Below, piece after piece: positions 35,585 through 43,657 of a stretch of DNA of 64,000 nt. Numbering within the stretch: position 1 is the first letter of the stretch; every line of letters begins with the position of its first letter. Origin of the DNA: Deltaproteobacteria bacterium (GTDB lineage Bacteria; Myxococcota_A; Polyangia; Polyangiales; Polyangiaceae); NCBI GenBank assembly GCA_016218915.1, contig JACRCQ010000030.1, positions 124,001 to 188,000 of the forward strand. The letters run 5' to 3'. The position numbers and the translations under genes are program-made. Below the pieces are notes generated by a model. It was given only the letters and a program-made list of their open reading frames with translations. It searched no databases and was not told the DNA's origin.

Positions 35585-35612
35585 TCGACCTCGGAACGTT
35601 CGCGGCTACAAT
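35585..35612 (+). promoter_or_regulatory. Promoter with leaderless GTG start for the M15-like peptidase
   Basis: TCGACC (35585-35590), a 16-base spacer and TACAAT (35607-35612) lie six bases before the GTG at 35619. This supports that GTG as the start even though no Shine-Dalgarno sequence is present. Confidence 0.5.
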
Positions 35613-35618
35613 GGGCGC

Positions 35619-36329
35619 GTGCTCTGCCCCCGCTTCACCCGCCTCGCGGCTCTCTGCGCATCGCTGGCAGCTGGCATGCTCGTCATGGCGTTGCCGCCGC
35701 GCGGGGACGCTTCGGCCGACCCGCCCAGGGCAGGGGGCTCGCACGCGGGCCCGAAGTGCGTGAAGCAGAAGCCCCAGCGATTCCTGATCCGGAGCAACTA
35801 TCTTCCGCACCCACGTCTTCACGAGCGATCGCTTCGCTACCGGGTCGAAGAGTACGGCCACCTTGACGGCATCGGCCCTTCAGGCGTCAACCCGCACCCG
35901 GTCACCTACTACCTCGAGCACACGACCTTTCTCGGTCTGCCGATCCAGGTCAACCGTCGGATCACCCCTGCGATGCGCTGCGTGGAAGCGGAGCTCGCCC
36001 GCTCCTGCCGCCGGAGCCCGTACACCGCCAAGGCGATCGGCGGCTACCGCGACTACAACTCCTACCGCCATGGCGAGGTCACCAACCACCTGTTCGGCAT
36101 CGCGATCGACATCGATCCGCAGGACAACCCCTGCTGCGGCTGCGTGGATCCGTGGCCGGACAACCCGAGGTGCAAGGGGCACGCGTCGAGCATCTACCAG
36201 CGCATGGCCATGCCCGAGTGCTGGGTGAAGGTGTTCGAGAAGTACGGGTTCTACTGGCTGGGGCACGACCAGCTACAGGATACGATGCACTACGAATTCC
36301 TCGGCAATCCCGATCGTCTCGGACGGTGA
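35619..36329 (+). CDS. M15-like (VanY-type) D,D-carboxypeptidase family protein
   Basis: A 236-residue exported protein: signal peptide (LAALCASLAAGMLVMALPP), then AIGGYRDYNSYRHG, the zinc motif NHLFGIAIDIDPQDNP and a C-terminal DTMHYEF. The HxxGxAxD-like and MHYEF motifs are those of peptidase M15 carboxypeptidases that trim peptidoglycan stem peptides. Six Cys (SCRRSP, NPCCGCVDP, PRCKGH, PECWVK among others) suggest disulfides outside the cytoplasm. The start is GTG 35619, chosen from the promoter spacing and the signal peptide. It is convergent with the sugar dehydrogenase gene. Confidence 0.82.
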   Translation: MLCPRFTRLAALCASLAAGMLVMALPPRGDASADPPRAGGSHAGPKCVKQKPQRFLIRSNYLPHPRLHERSLRYRVEEYGHLDGIGPSGVNPHPVTYYLEHTTFLGLPIQVNRRITPAMRCVEAELARSCRRSPYTAKAIGGYRDYNSYRHGEVTNHLFGIAIDIDPQDNPCCGCVDPWPDNPRCKGHASSIYQRMAMPECWVKVFEKYGFYWLGHDQLQDTMHYEFLGNPDRLGR

Positions 36330-36376
36330 CAGACCGCCGGCCTTCCTCCCTCACGCTCCGCACCCTCTGCCACTGA

Positions 36377-36499
36377 TCCCTCCGGCGTTCTTCATCCGCG
36401 TTCGCATTCCTGTTCTCAGTTCCCTCCGGCTCTGATCCCTCCGGCGCAGCTCCCTCCGGCATTCTTCATCCCCCCATTCGCATTCCTGTTCTCAGTTCC
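36377..36499. repeat. Intergenic direct repeat, two copies of about 48 bases
   Basis: Copies at 36377-36424 and 36451-36499 share TCCCTCCGGC, TTCTTCATCC and TTCGCATTCCTGTTCTCAGT in the same order; two extra CCCTCCGGC units lie between them. The repeat fills the gap between two convergent genes and touches the stop codon of the sugar dehydrogenase. It may act as a bidirectional terminator, but no clear hairpin with a T run is seen. Confidence 0.75.
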
Positions 36500-37812
36500 T
36501 AGTTCTCCTCAATCCTGTAGACCGTTCCTGCTGCCGTCACCACATACGCCTCACCCTGCGCATCTTCGCCGAACGAGGTGATCGAGTCGCCGGGGTCGAG
36601 CTCCGCTGTCAGCTCCTTTGGATCCGTGGCTGCGCTGCCGTTCCATACGAACGACCAGATTCGATGCGAGCAGTAGTCCGCGTACAGGTATCGCCCCTGC
36701 AAGCAGGGGATCGCCGCTCCCCGGTACGCGTACCCTCCCGTGATCGAGCAGCCGTTGTCGTGCGAGTACTCTGCCACCGGAAGCGTGAGCCCGGCCTGCG
36801 AGCATCCCGACGAAGGCTGATAGCAGTGCGTCCCCTCCATCGTGTTCCAGCCGTAATTGCGGTGCCCCTGGCCTGCAGGCTCGACGTTGACTTCCTCCCA
36901 CGCGTTCTGTCCCACGTCTGCAATGTAGAGGTCTCCGGTAGCGCGATCGAAGCTGAATCGCCACGGGTTGCGGACCCCCATGTCCCACACGTGCGGATTG
37001 CCCCCAGGCATGTTTCCTGGTGCTGGAGTGGGGTAGCTGTCGACATCGACCCGTAGGATCTTGCCGAGCTCGCTCTGCGGGTTCTGCCCGTTGCCCTGCG
37101 GATCGCCGCCGGAGCCACCATCGCCCATTCCGATGTAGAGGTATCCATCAGGTCCGAACGCCAGCATCCCGCCGTTGTGATTCGCGAACGGCTGCGCGAT
37201 GCCGAGCAGCACGCGCACCGGCTGCGGGTCTGCAACATTCGGGTCCGTGGTGCTCGCCTTGTACTCCACCACCGCGGTGTTGCCGCTGGTGTCCGTGTAG
37301 TTGATCCAGAACCTGCCGTTCGACGCGTAGCCTGGGTGCATGGCGAGCCCGAGCAGACCACGCTCGCCGCCCGTGCTGATCGACGCGGACACGTCGAGAA
37401 ACGGCGTTGGCAGGACAGCTCCGCCCTGGATGATCCGAATGCGCCCACCCTGCTCCACGACGAACAAGCGTGCATCGCCTGCGGGCGATGTGGCAAACAG
37501 CGGTGCTGACAATCCAGATGCGATCGAGGTCAGCTTGAGGGCAGGCATCTGACCGCTGATGCACGAAGGCGCTTCCGCTTCCAAGCCCGCATCTGCATCG
37601 GGTGGGGGCACAAGCGCATCCGCACTTGCATCCGAGGTCGCGTCGGGGGCTGCATCTGTGCCGGCCTCCGGGGAAGCTTCGTGAGTACTGTCTGCAAGTG
37701 GCCGATCGGGCGCAGCATCCTGCGGTGCGTCTGACGTCGCGTCGCTGCTGCAGGATACGAGCGCAAGCAGGCCGAGGGATGTAGCGAAGGAAGCAAGGAG
37801 TCGAATTGTCAT
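36499..37812 (-). CDS. PQQ-dependent aldose sugar dehydrogenase-like lipoprotein
   Basis: A 437-residue lipoprotein (lipobox LVSC) with a long Asp/Ala/Pro linker. The catalytic part fits the soluble glucose/aldose dehydrogenase propeller: LTSIASGLSAPLFATSPAGDARLFVVEQGGRIRII, GERGLLGLAMHPGYASNGRFWINYT, FANHNGGMLAFGPDGYLYIGMGDGG, WDMGVRNPWRFSFD, DLYIADVGQNAWEEVN, NYGWNTMEGTHCY and ITGGYAYRG. Such enzymes oxidise sugars using pyrroloquinoline quinone. AGGAA precedes the ATG. A function on the cell surface is inferred from the lipobox. Confidence 0.88.
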   Translation of the reverse strand: MTIRLLASFATSLGLLALVSCSSDATSDAPQDAAPDRPLADSTHEASPEAGTDAAPDATSDASADALVPPPDADAGLEAEAPSCISGQMPALKLTSIASGLSAPLFATSPAGDARLFVVEQGGRIRIIQGGAVLPTPFLDVSASISTGGERGLLGLAMHPGYASNGRFWINYTDTSGNTAVVEYKASTTDPNVADPQPVRVLLGIAQPFANHNGGMLAFGPDGYLYIGMGDGGSGGDPQGNGQNPQSELGKILRVDVDSYPTPAPGNMPGGNPHVWDMGVRNPWRFSFDRATGDLYIADVGQNAWEEVNVEPAGQGHRNYGWNTMEGTHCYQPSSGCSQAGLTLPVAEYSHDNGCSITGGYAYRGAAIPCLQGRYLYADYCSHRIWSFVWNGSAATDPKELTAELDPGDSITSFGEDAQGEAYVVTAAGTVYRIEEN

Positions 37813-37997
37813 TCGGGATTCCTGGTGCGACGAGGTTCGAATGGGAAGGGGCGCCGGGCCGTCGGCCGGGCCTACCCGTGAGCCGCAATGCGAGATCTCT
37901 CGTTTTCGCCCTAGATTGTCGTGGATTTCATTCGCCTCTCCATTGTTGAGCAGCGCGCTCCGTGCGACACCTGACAGAGTTCTGCGGAGGTCTCGCT

Positions 37998-38621
37998 ATG
38001 GAACTGAAACAGGCGATCGCCAGCCGGGCCAGTGTGCGGGAGTTCACCGGAGATGAAGTGCCGATCGAGGATCTCCGGGAGATGGTGCGCCTCGCGGGAC
38101 GCGCGCCCAGCGTCAACAACGCGCAACCGTGGCGGTTCATCGTGGTCCAGAAGAGGGCGTTGAAGACGGCGATGGCCGATGCGGTCCGACTGAAGCTGCA
38201 GGAGCTGCTGCCGGAGCCTGGGTGCGACGAGCAGGAGGGCAGGTACAAGGCGCTGTGCACCTACTGCACCTTCTTCGAGCATGCGCCTGCGGTAGTGGCG
38301 GTCGGCACGCGGAACTACGAGGCCATGCTGGACAAGGCCGTGGAGCGAGCGATGCACATCAGCTCGCACGAGCTGCGCGGGCATCCTGACGAGGCGAGTC
38401 TGGGTGCGAGCATCCAGACGCTGCTGCTCGCAGCGACCGACATGGGATATGGCGCATGCTGGATGACCGGGCCGCTGGTGGCGCGTCCCGAGCTCGAAGC
38501 TCTGCTCGGGATCGAGCATCCCTGGCGGCTCGGAGCGCTCGTGTCGATCGGCAGGCCTGCGGCGCAGGTGCAACCGACCGACAAGCTTCCTGTGGAGCAG
38601 ATTTTCGAGCTGCGGGCGTGA
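37998..38621 (+). CDS. Nitroreductase family protein
   Basis: A 207-residue flavoenzyme starting MELKQAIASRASVREFTGDEV, with GGAGG seven bases before the ATG at 37998. Motifs include LAGRAPSVNNAQPWRFIVV (FMN phosphate binding), LGASIQTLLLAATDMGYGACWMTG and LGALVSIGRPA. Proteins of this fold reduce nitro compounds, quinones or flavins with NAD(P)H. The true substrate cannot be predicted. Confidence 0.9.
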   Translation: MELKQAIASRASVREFTGDEVPIEDLREMVRLAGRAPSVNNAQPWRFIVVQKRALKTAMADAVRLKLQELLPEPGCDEQEGRYKALCTYCTFFEHAPAVVAVGTRNYEAMLDKAVERAMHISSHELRGHPDEASLGASIQTLLLAATDMGYGACWMTGPLVARPELEALLGIEHPWRLGALVSIGRPAAQVQPTDKLPVEQIFELRA

Positions 38622-38627
38622 GCGGGT

Positions 38628-39503
38628 CTACTTCTCGACGGTGAACTTGCGGGTGGTGCTGTTCCAGCCGCCGGCGATCGGGTTGCCGTTCTTGTCCATG
38701 AGCTCGGCGGTGATCGTGTACTCGCCGTTGTGCGGCGACACGATGCTGTAGGGGCGCCACTCGTTGATGTTGCGGGTCAGCTCTTCCTTGATTCCAGGAC
38801 CTTTGAGCGTGACGTGGACGTAGTTGTCCTTCTCGCCCAGCACCGTGTTGAGCACGTACCAGTCGACGAGGATGTCGTCAGCCGCTGCTCCCTTGTAGGC
38901 CCCGTGCGGGCGGTTGAGGATGAGCATCGGGGCATTGCTCTTGTAGTCTTTGGTGTTGACCTTGCCGACCCAGAACCGGTTGACCGCCACGCCGCCCGGG
39001 CCCTTGATCGACTCGTGGTTGGGGCGGCACATGAACGCTGCGATGACGTGCTCGCCTGGCGCCACGTCGCCTCCCGGGGCGAGGTCGAGCAGCTTGGCAG
39101 GAGACTTGGGATCGGTCACGGGCGCGCCCGGGACGTTGTCCAGGACCAGCTGCAGGTAGGAGCCGGCGGGCAGCTTGTCCCAGTTGCCGATCTTCGACTT
39201 GATCTTGTAGTCCTTGTTGACGAAGGTTGCGGGCAGGAACTGATCGATCCCCGGCCCTTCGAGTGCGACCGTGGGCATGGGCTTCTGCTCAGGAGAGACC
39301 CGGGTCGGCACCATGTCGACGTCGAAGACTTCCGCGGCTGGTGCTGCCTTGGGGGCTGACGCGCTTGCAGAGGAAGCGGGCGCAGAGGAAGCTTTGGGCG
39401 CAGGAGCTGGCGGGGTGGGCGCCGGGGGCGTTGCGCTGCCGCACGCCGAGGCGGAGATCAGGAGAGCCAGCAGACCGACACCGTGCCATTCAGATTGACG
39501 CAT
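38628..39503 (-). CDS. Lipoprotein of unknown function with beta-rich domain
   Basis: A 291-residue protein from ATG 39503 (MRQSEWHGVGLLALLISASACGS), lipobox SASAC, followed by a Pro/Ala/Ser-rich linker. The mature part reads like an immunoglobulin-like all-beta protein (AGSYLQLVLDNVPGAPVTD, YVHVTLKGPGIKEELTRNINEW, NGEYTITAELMDKNGNPIAGGWN). No catalytic motif or named family is recognised. It is convergent with the nitroreductase gene six bases away. Confidence 0.8.
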   Translation of the reverse strand: MRQSEWHGVGLLALLISASACGSATPPAPTPPAPAPKASSAPASSASASAPKAAPAAEVFDVDMVPTRVSPEQKPMPTVALEGPGIDQFLPATFVNKDYKIKSKIGNWDKLPAGSYLQLVLDNVPGAPVTDPKSPAKLLDLAPGGDVAPGEHVIAAFMCRPNHESIKGPGGVAVNRFWVGKVNTKDYKSNAPMLILNRPHGAYKGAAADDILVDWYVLNTVLGEKDNYVHVTLKGPGIKEELTRNINEWRPYSIVSPHNGEYTITAELMDKNGNPIAGGWNSTTRKFTVEK

Positions 39504-39672
39504 GCAACAGACTCCGTTGGTTCTTTGGTTCGAGCTTCGATGGCCGAAGCCGACAGGGGCCGAAACGGCTGGACAGAAACCGCAACCGGCCGCGGGCGTC
39601 AAGAGTGCCGTCCCCTCGACCGCGGGCGTGCAGCAACCGCTGGTTTCATCGGACAGCTTTCTCGCGTATGGT

Positions 39673-40302
39673 ATGCGTCGCATGGGACGCCCGAAGCTGG
39701 CCAGGACCAAGGAGCAGATCGCGATAAGGCTGTCGCCCGGCACCAAGGCGCGCCTGGCGGCGCTGCTGCGCACGTTGGGTACGCGCGGAGCCCGGCCCAT
39801 CCGCTCGGAGGTGCTGCGGCAGGCCATCGAGCGGGGCCTGGCTGCCCTCGAGGCCGAGGCGCACGGCAAGCCTGAGCCGGTCGCGAGCCCCGCTCGCGTG
39901 GCGCAACCTGCGGCTCCGTCCCCGAAGCCTGTGCCGGCAGAGGCGTCCGGGCGAGCGCGTCCTGCACCTCCGCCGCCACGAATCCCTGTGCCCAGCACCT
40001 CGCGGCGTCCGGCAGCGGAACGTCGGGGGCCGATCCCTGGCACCCTTGCGGATCGGGCGTGGATTCGGCTGCAGGCGCTGACCGGTGGAGATCGATCGCG
40101 CGATGTACCGCTTCCCGAGCTTTGCAGGGCAGCGTGGCCGCCCAATCCTGCACGCGTGCGGGATGCGCTTGCAGAGTTGGTAGATCTCGGGCTCGTGGAG
40201 CTGCGTCCGCTTGCAGGTGGCGAGCGTTTGTCTGGCGCGGAGCGCGATCTGCTCGTGCATGGCGCAGCAGGCGCAGTGTTCGGCCTGGTTCGGATGGCAT
40301 GA
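39673..40302 (+). CDS. Probable DNA-binding protein with N-terminal ribbon-helix-helix-like segment
   Basis: The 209-residue protein starts MRRMGRPKLARTKEQIAIRLSPGTKARLAALLRTLG, where IAIRLSPGTKARLAALL and IRSEVLRQAIERGLAAL resemble a ribbon-helix-helix or copG-like domain. A Pro/Ala-rich linker of about 60 residues follows, then a helical C-terminal domain (VPLPELCRAAW, VRDALAELVDLGLVELRPL) that looks like a winged helix. TATGGT immediately precedes 39673; the ATG at 39682 is an alternative start. It lies just upstream of the redox operon and could regulate it, but this is only inference. Confidence 0.65.
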   Translation: MRRMGRPKLARTKEQIAIRLSPGTKARLAALLRTLGTRGARPIRSEVLRQAIERGLAALEAEAHGKPEPVASPARVAQPAAPSPKPVPAEASGRARPAPPPPRIPVPSTSRRPAAERRGPIPGTLADRAWIRLQALTGGDRSRDVPLPELCRAAWPPNPARVRDALAELVDLGLVELRPLAGGERLSGAERDLLVHGAAGAVFGLVRMA

Positions 40303-40467
40303 GCCGCGAGCGTGGAGCCCGGATCATGAGCAAGCGGGTTTGAACGCGGAAAACGACCCGCTCCGAGGCGGTCGCGAATTCACGAGGGGAGGTCCGGGTA
40401 CCAGGCCTCAGGGGATTGGGGAGAATTGCCCAGCCCTCAACAACCGACGGCGAATCGGCCGGTTGCC

Positions 40468-40496
40468 TTGACGCTCATCCGGATCCTGGCTACGAG
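40468..40496 (+). promoter_or_regulatory. Predicted promoter of the redox operon
   Basis: TTGACG (40468-40473), exactly 17 bases, then TACGAG (40491-40496). Transcription would start near 40503, giving a 5' leader of about 60 bases before the ATG at 40564. It is the best sigma-70-type match in the 261-base gap 40303-40563. The gap also holds a 7-base stem (AGCGGGT 40333-40339 with ACCCGCT 40356-40362) without a T run. Confidence 0.5.
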
Positions 40497-40563
40497 CCGG
40501 AGTCGCATCTCGTCCCTCCGAGAGCGCCTAGCGCCAGGTCGTGCAGCCAGAAGGGTCCGGCCA

Positions 40564-41100
40564 ATGACGATCGAAATGAAGCCTCGATACGAGATGGTCA
40601 ACGTCCAGCTCGGCTACGTGATCATCGAGCATGACGTCTACAGCAGCGCGATGCGTTCGTACTTCTCGGCTGAGCCGGTGCCACCCAAGGAGGAGTACCG
40701 CGAGGGCAAGCAGATCTGGAAGTACTCGGGCATGGCGCAATCGTTCCGGTTCGACATACGGGACGCGGAGACCGGGGAGGTCTTCAAGTACGACGAGATG
40801 CTCGGGTTGCTCTACTACGGGTGCTGCAAGAAGGGCAGCGACGTGTACGGCATCGGTGAGCTTGCGCACGACAGCAACATCTCGCTGTACGTGGCAATCA
40901 CCTACGAAGGGCCGGACGGCAAGCGAGTGAAGCTGTCTGCGGACAAGCTGCGCGTGCTCAACCGTGCGTTCAACGATCGCTTGCAGACCCGCGGCAAGAA
41001 GATCCTCATCCTGCCCGACATCTTCGATCTCTACAAAGAGGTCTCCTACGGGGAGATCATGATCGATTTCGGGTTGACGTCGCTCGAAGGCGAAAGCTGA
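40564..41100 (+). CDS. Unknown protein, first gene of the redox operon
   Basis: The 178-residue soluble protein starts MTIEMKPRYEMVNVQLGYVII. It is mixed alpha/beta with conserved-looking aromatic patches (IWKYSGMAQSFRFDIRDAETGEVF, MLGLLYYGCCKKGSDVYGIGELAHD). I do not recognise a family; only a Cys pair (GCCKK) hints at metal or redox binding. It is followed after 19 bases by the first DRTGG-like gene and ends in the same strand and operon as the NuoE/NuoF-like subunits, so it probably serves that system. ATG 40576 is an alternative start. Confidence 0.8.
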   Translation: MTIEMKPRYEMVNVQLGYVIIEHDVYSSAMRSYFSAEPVPPKEEYREGKQIWKYSGMAQSFRFDIRDAETGEVFKYDEMLGLLYYGCCKKGSDVYGIGELAHDSNISLYVAITYEGPDGKRVKLSADKLRVLNRAFNDRLQTRGKKILILPDIFDLYKEVSYGEIMIDFGLTSLEGES

Positions 41101-41119
41101 TTGCCCACAGGAGGGCAGA

Positions 41120-41449
41120 ATGAAAGTTCAAGAGATCGTCGACAGGCTCGAGCTCAAAGGCGCCACGAAGATTTTCGACAAGGACCTCTCCGGGGTCTAC
41201 ATCTCGGACATGGTCAGCGACATCATTGCCAACGCGAAGGCGGGGCATCTGCTGGTCACGGTCCAGATCCACAACAACGTGATTGCCGCGGCCAACCTGG
41301 TCGATATCGCGGCGATCGTGGTCACCCAGGGCAAGCTCCCGTCCGACGACGTGATCAAGATGGCAGAGAAGGCGCAGATCTCGATCCTGTCGACGACGAT
41401 GAATCGCTGGCAGGTGGCCACGAAGCTGTACGAAGCGGGGATTCGCTGA
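41120..41449 (+). CDS. DRTGG-like domain protein 1
   Basis: The 109-residue protein begins MKVQEIVDRLELKGATKIFDKDLSGVYISDMVSDIIANA. It shows the small alpha/beta fold of DRTGG-domain proteins that accompany HydABC-type [FeFe]-hydrogenase clusters in anaerobes: a gene product named only by its fold, probably a ligand-binding regulator. GGAGGG lies before the ATG. It sits 34 bases upstream of a second copy-like gene. Confidence 0.75.
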   Translation: MKVQEIVDRLELKGATKIFDKDLSGVYISDMVSDIIANAKAGHLLVTVQIHNNVIAAANLVDIAAIVVTQGKLPSDDVIKMAEKAQISILSTTMNRWQVATKLYEAGIR

Positions 41450-41483
41450 CGCGATCGCGCGTGTTCGGGTAGTGAGACGACGC

Positions 41484-41825
41484 ATGCGACTGTCGGAGAT
41501 CCAGAAGCTGTTGAACTGCGAGCTCATCTCCGACGCTTTGTCGTCCGATCCGGACATCGAGCAGTGCTTCGCGGCCGACCTGATGAGCGATGTCCTCGCT
41601 TATTCGACCTCGGAGGCCATTCTGATTACCGGGCTATCGAGCATTCAGTCGGTCCACACCGCGGATGTCGCCGACCTGCGAGCCATCATCTTCGTCCACG
41701 ACAAGCGGCCCGGACCCCAGGTCGTGGAGCTCGCGAGAAACAAGAAGATTCCGCTGTTGACGACGAAGCTCAACCTATTTGACGCGTGCGGTGTGCTGCA
41801 CGGAAAAGGCCTCAAGGGAGCTTGA
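41484..41825 (+). CDS. DRTGG-like domain protein 2
   Basis: A 113-residue protein beginning MRLSEIQKLLNCELISDALSSDPDIEQCFAADLMSDVLAY. It shares the fold pattern with the preceding protein (LMSDVLAYSTSEAILITG against YISDMVSDIIANAKAGHLLVT; IPLLTTKLNLFDACG against ISILSTTMNRWQVATK), so the two probably arose by duplication and may form heterodimers. The start is ATG 41484; an in-frame GTG at 41472 is possible. Confidence 0.78.
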   Translation: MRLSEIQKLLNCELISDALSSDPDIEQCFAADLMSDVLAYSTSEAILITGLSSIQSVHTADVADLRAIIFVHDKRPGPQVVELARNKKIPLLTTKLNLFDACGVLHGKGLKGA

Positions 41826-41877
41826 GCTGCAGTGACCCGTTCGTGATCCTTTCTCGGATAGCTGGGTGTCAATTGCG

Positions 41878-42339
41878 ATGTTCCCGGCGCCGGTGCTGGA
41901 CGTGATAATGGAAGAAGAGATTCTCTATTCCGAGACCTTCAGAATCCACGGCAACGACTTCGAGCACGGTGGCGAGGTCGCAGCAGCGGTCAAGTCGGTC
42001 ATGAAGCAGCTGGGTATCCGCTCCGACGTCATCCGCAGGCTCTCGATTGCCAACTTCGAGTGCGAGATGAACGTCATCATGTACGCCGACGAGGCCGAGT
42101 TCGAATTCAGCGTCCTTCCCAGCCAGGTAAGAGTCGTCTGCAAGGATCGAGGCCAGGGTATTCCTGACATCGGGCTCGCGATGCAGGAAGGATGGTCCAC
42201 GGCCACGCAGCAGATGCGCGAAAGAGGCTTTGGGGCCGGGCTTGGACTGCCGAATATCAAGCGCAACAGCGACAAGTTCGAAATCGAATCCACTCCGAGC
42301 GTGGGGACGACTTTGCGCTATTCTGTGAATCTCGAGTGA
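41878..42339 (+). CDS. Anti-sigma-type HATPase (RsbW/SpoIIAB-like)
   Basis: A 153-residue GHKL-fold ATP-binding protein. The N box is seen in NFECEMNVIMYADEA, the G1 box in CKDRGQGIPDIGLAMQEGW, and the G2 lid in GFGAGLGLPNIKRNSD with GTTLRY at the C-terminus. No kinase receiver or sensor domain is attached. HATPases of this size are found in HydABC-type hydrogenase clusters and are thought to act as serine kinases or anti-sigma factors. The start may be ATG 41878, GTG 41866 or ATG 41908. Confidence 0.85.
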   Translation: MFPAPVLDVIMEEEILYSETFRIHGNDFEHGGEVAAAVKSVMKQLGIRSDVIRRLSIANFECEMNVIMYADEAEFEFSVLPSQVRVVCKDRGQGIPDIGLAMQEGWSTATQQMRERGFGAGLGLPNIKRNSDKFEIESTPSVGTTLRYSVNLE

Positions 42340-42364
42340 TCGACCTTCGGTAAGCTGTACTCCC

Positions 42365-43657
42365 ATGGCGAACGCTCCCCATACCGTTACCGGCATACCT
42401 ACCCAGTGTATCGGCTGCGTGGCCTGCTCCAAGGCCTGCCCCGTCAAGGCGCTGCGCGTTCGCGGCGGCGTCGTGCAGTGCGACTCCGATCTCTGCATCG
42501 ATTGCGGCGCCTGCATCTACGTCTGCGCCAACGGCGCTCGTCGCGCTCGAACCACCCCCGCTTCCGACCTCAGCAAGTACAAGCACACCGTCGCCATGCC
42601 GTCGATGACCCTCTACGGGCAATTCGGCAAGGACGTCACCCCGGCGCAGGTGCTTCACGCGCTCACCCAGGTCGGATTCGATCAGGCCTTCGACTTCTCG
42701 TACGTGTGCGACATGGTCACGGCCGCAACCGAGGCATACCTGTCCGAGTGCCGCGGCCCCTGGCCGAAGATCAGCATCACCTGTCCGGCGGTCGTGCGCC
42801 TCATCCAGATCCGCTACCCCGACCTCGTGCCCAACCTCGTCCCCATCGAGATCCCAAGGGAGCTCGGCGCTCGCATCATGCGCAAGAAGGTCTCCGTCGA
42901 GCTCGGCCTCAAGCCCGAGGAGATCGGCATCTTCTTCATCACGCCCTGCTCGGCCATCATGCGCTCGATCAACGATCCGGTCGGCCAGGAGGCGTCGTAC
43001 ATCGACGGCGCGTTCTCGATCCTGGAGCTGTACGGCCCCTTGCTCAAGGCGTTGAAGAGCACTGCCCACGACGTGACCTACGAGGAAGGGATCAGCCCGA
43101 GCGGCCTCGCATGGGCGATGGCGGGTGGCGAGACCCGGGCCATGCGCAACTCGAACACGCTGGTGGTCAAGGGGACCCACGACGTGACGCGGGTGTTCGA
43201 TCGGATCGAGTCCGGCAAGTTCCAGACCGTGGACTACCTGGAAGCCTACATTTGTCCCGACGGATGCGTGAGCGGACAGCTGGTGGCCGAAGGGCGATAC
43301 GCGGCCCAGCGCAACCTGCTGCACATCTCCAAGCGCCTGCGCCGTCAGCCCCACCTCAACGAGGAGAAGGTCCGCTCGCTGCTTCGCGAGCGCTTCTTCG
43401 ATCTCGAAGGGCAGATCAAGGCGCGAGAAGTGCGCCCCCTGGCCAGGGACCTGCGTCAGGCCATCGCCCTCAAGCGGGAGAAGGCCAAGATCCTGGAGCG
43501 GCTGCCGGGCAAGAACTGCGCGGCCTGCGGCGCTCCGACCTGCGACACCCTCGCGGAAGATGTCGTGCGCGGCGAAGCGCACATCGAAGACTGCGTCTTC
43601 ATCAAGATCGAGCTGCTGCAACAGCGGATCGAAGCGGGCAAGGGAGGAACCCCATGA
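42365..43657 (+). CDS. HydS-like [FeFe]-hydrogenase-fold protein
   Basis: A 430-residue iron-sulfur protein. Residues 15-54 hold two [4Fe-4S] ferredoxin sites (C15/18/21/25 and C44/47/50/54). The middle is the [FeFe]-hydrogenase large-subunit fold with all four H-cluster ligand positions: C140 (SITCPA), C195 (TPCSAIMR), and C297/C301 (EAYICPDGC). The extra Cys next to the first ligand that serves proton transfer in catalytic hydrogenases is absent. The C-terminus has a further cluster site, C385/C388/C393/C410 (NCAACGAPTC). This set matches the putative sensory group D (HydS) type. No maturase genes are in the window. The stop overlaps the next gene (ATGA). Confidence 0.88.
   Translation: MANAPHTVTGIPTQCIGCVACSKACPVKALRVRGGVVQCDSDLCIDCGACIYVCANGARRARTTPASDLSKYKHTVAMPSMTLYGQFGKDVTPAQVLHALTQVGFDQAFDFSYVCDMVTAATEAYLSECRGPWPKISITCPAVVRLIQIRYPDLVPNLVPIEIPRELGARIMRKKVSVELGLKPEEIGIFFITPCSAIMRSINDPVGQEASYIDGAFSILELYGPLLKALKSTAHDVTYEEGISPSGLAWAMAGGETRAMRNSNTLVVKGTHDVTRVFDRIESGKFQTVDYLEAYICPDGCVSGQLVAEGRYAAQRNLLHISKRLRRQPHLNEEKVRSLLRERFFDLEGQIKAREVRPLARDLRQAIALKREKAKILERLPGKNCAACGAPTCDTLAEDVVRGEAHIEDCVFIKIELLQQRIEAGKGGTP

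Noticed and set aside
40333-40362. Rho-independent terminator before the redox operon
   Set aside because: The 7-base stem has a 16-base loop and no following T run.
42365-43657. Catalytic H2-producing [FeFe]-hydrogenase
   Set aside because: The first H-cluster motif is SITCPA rather than TSCCP, so the proton-transfer Cys is lost, and the layout fits the sensory type better.
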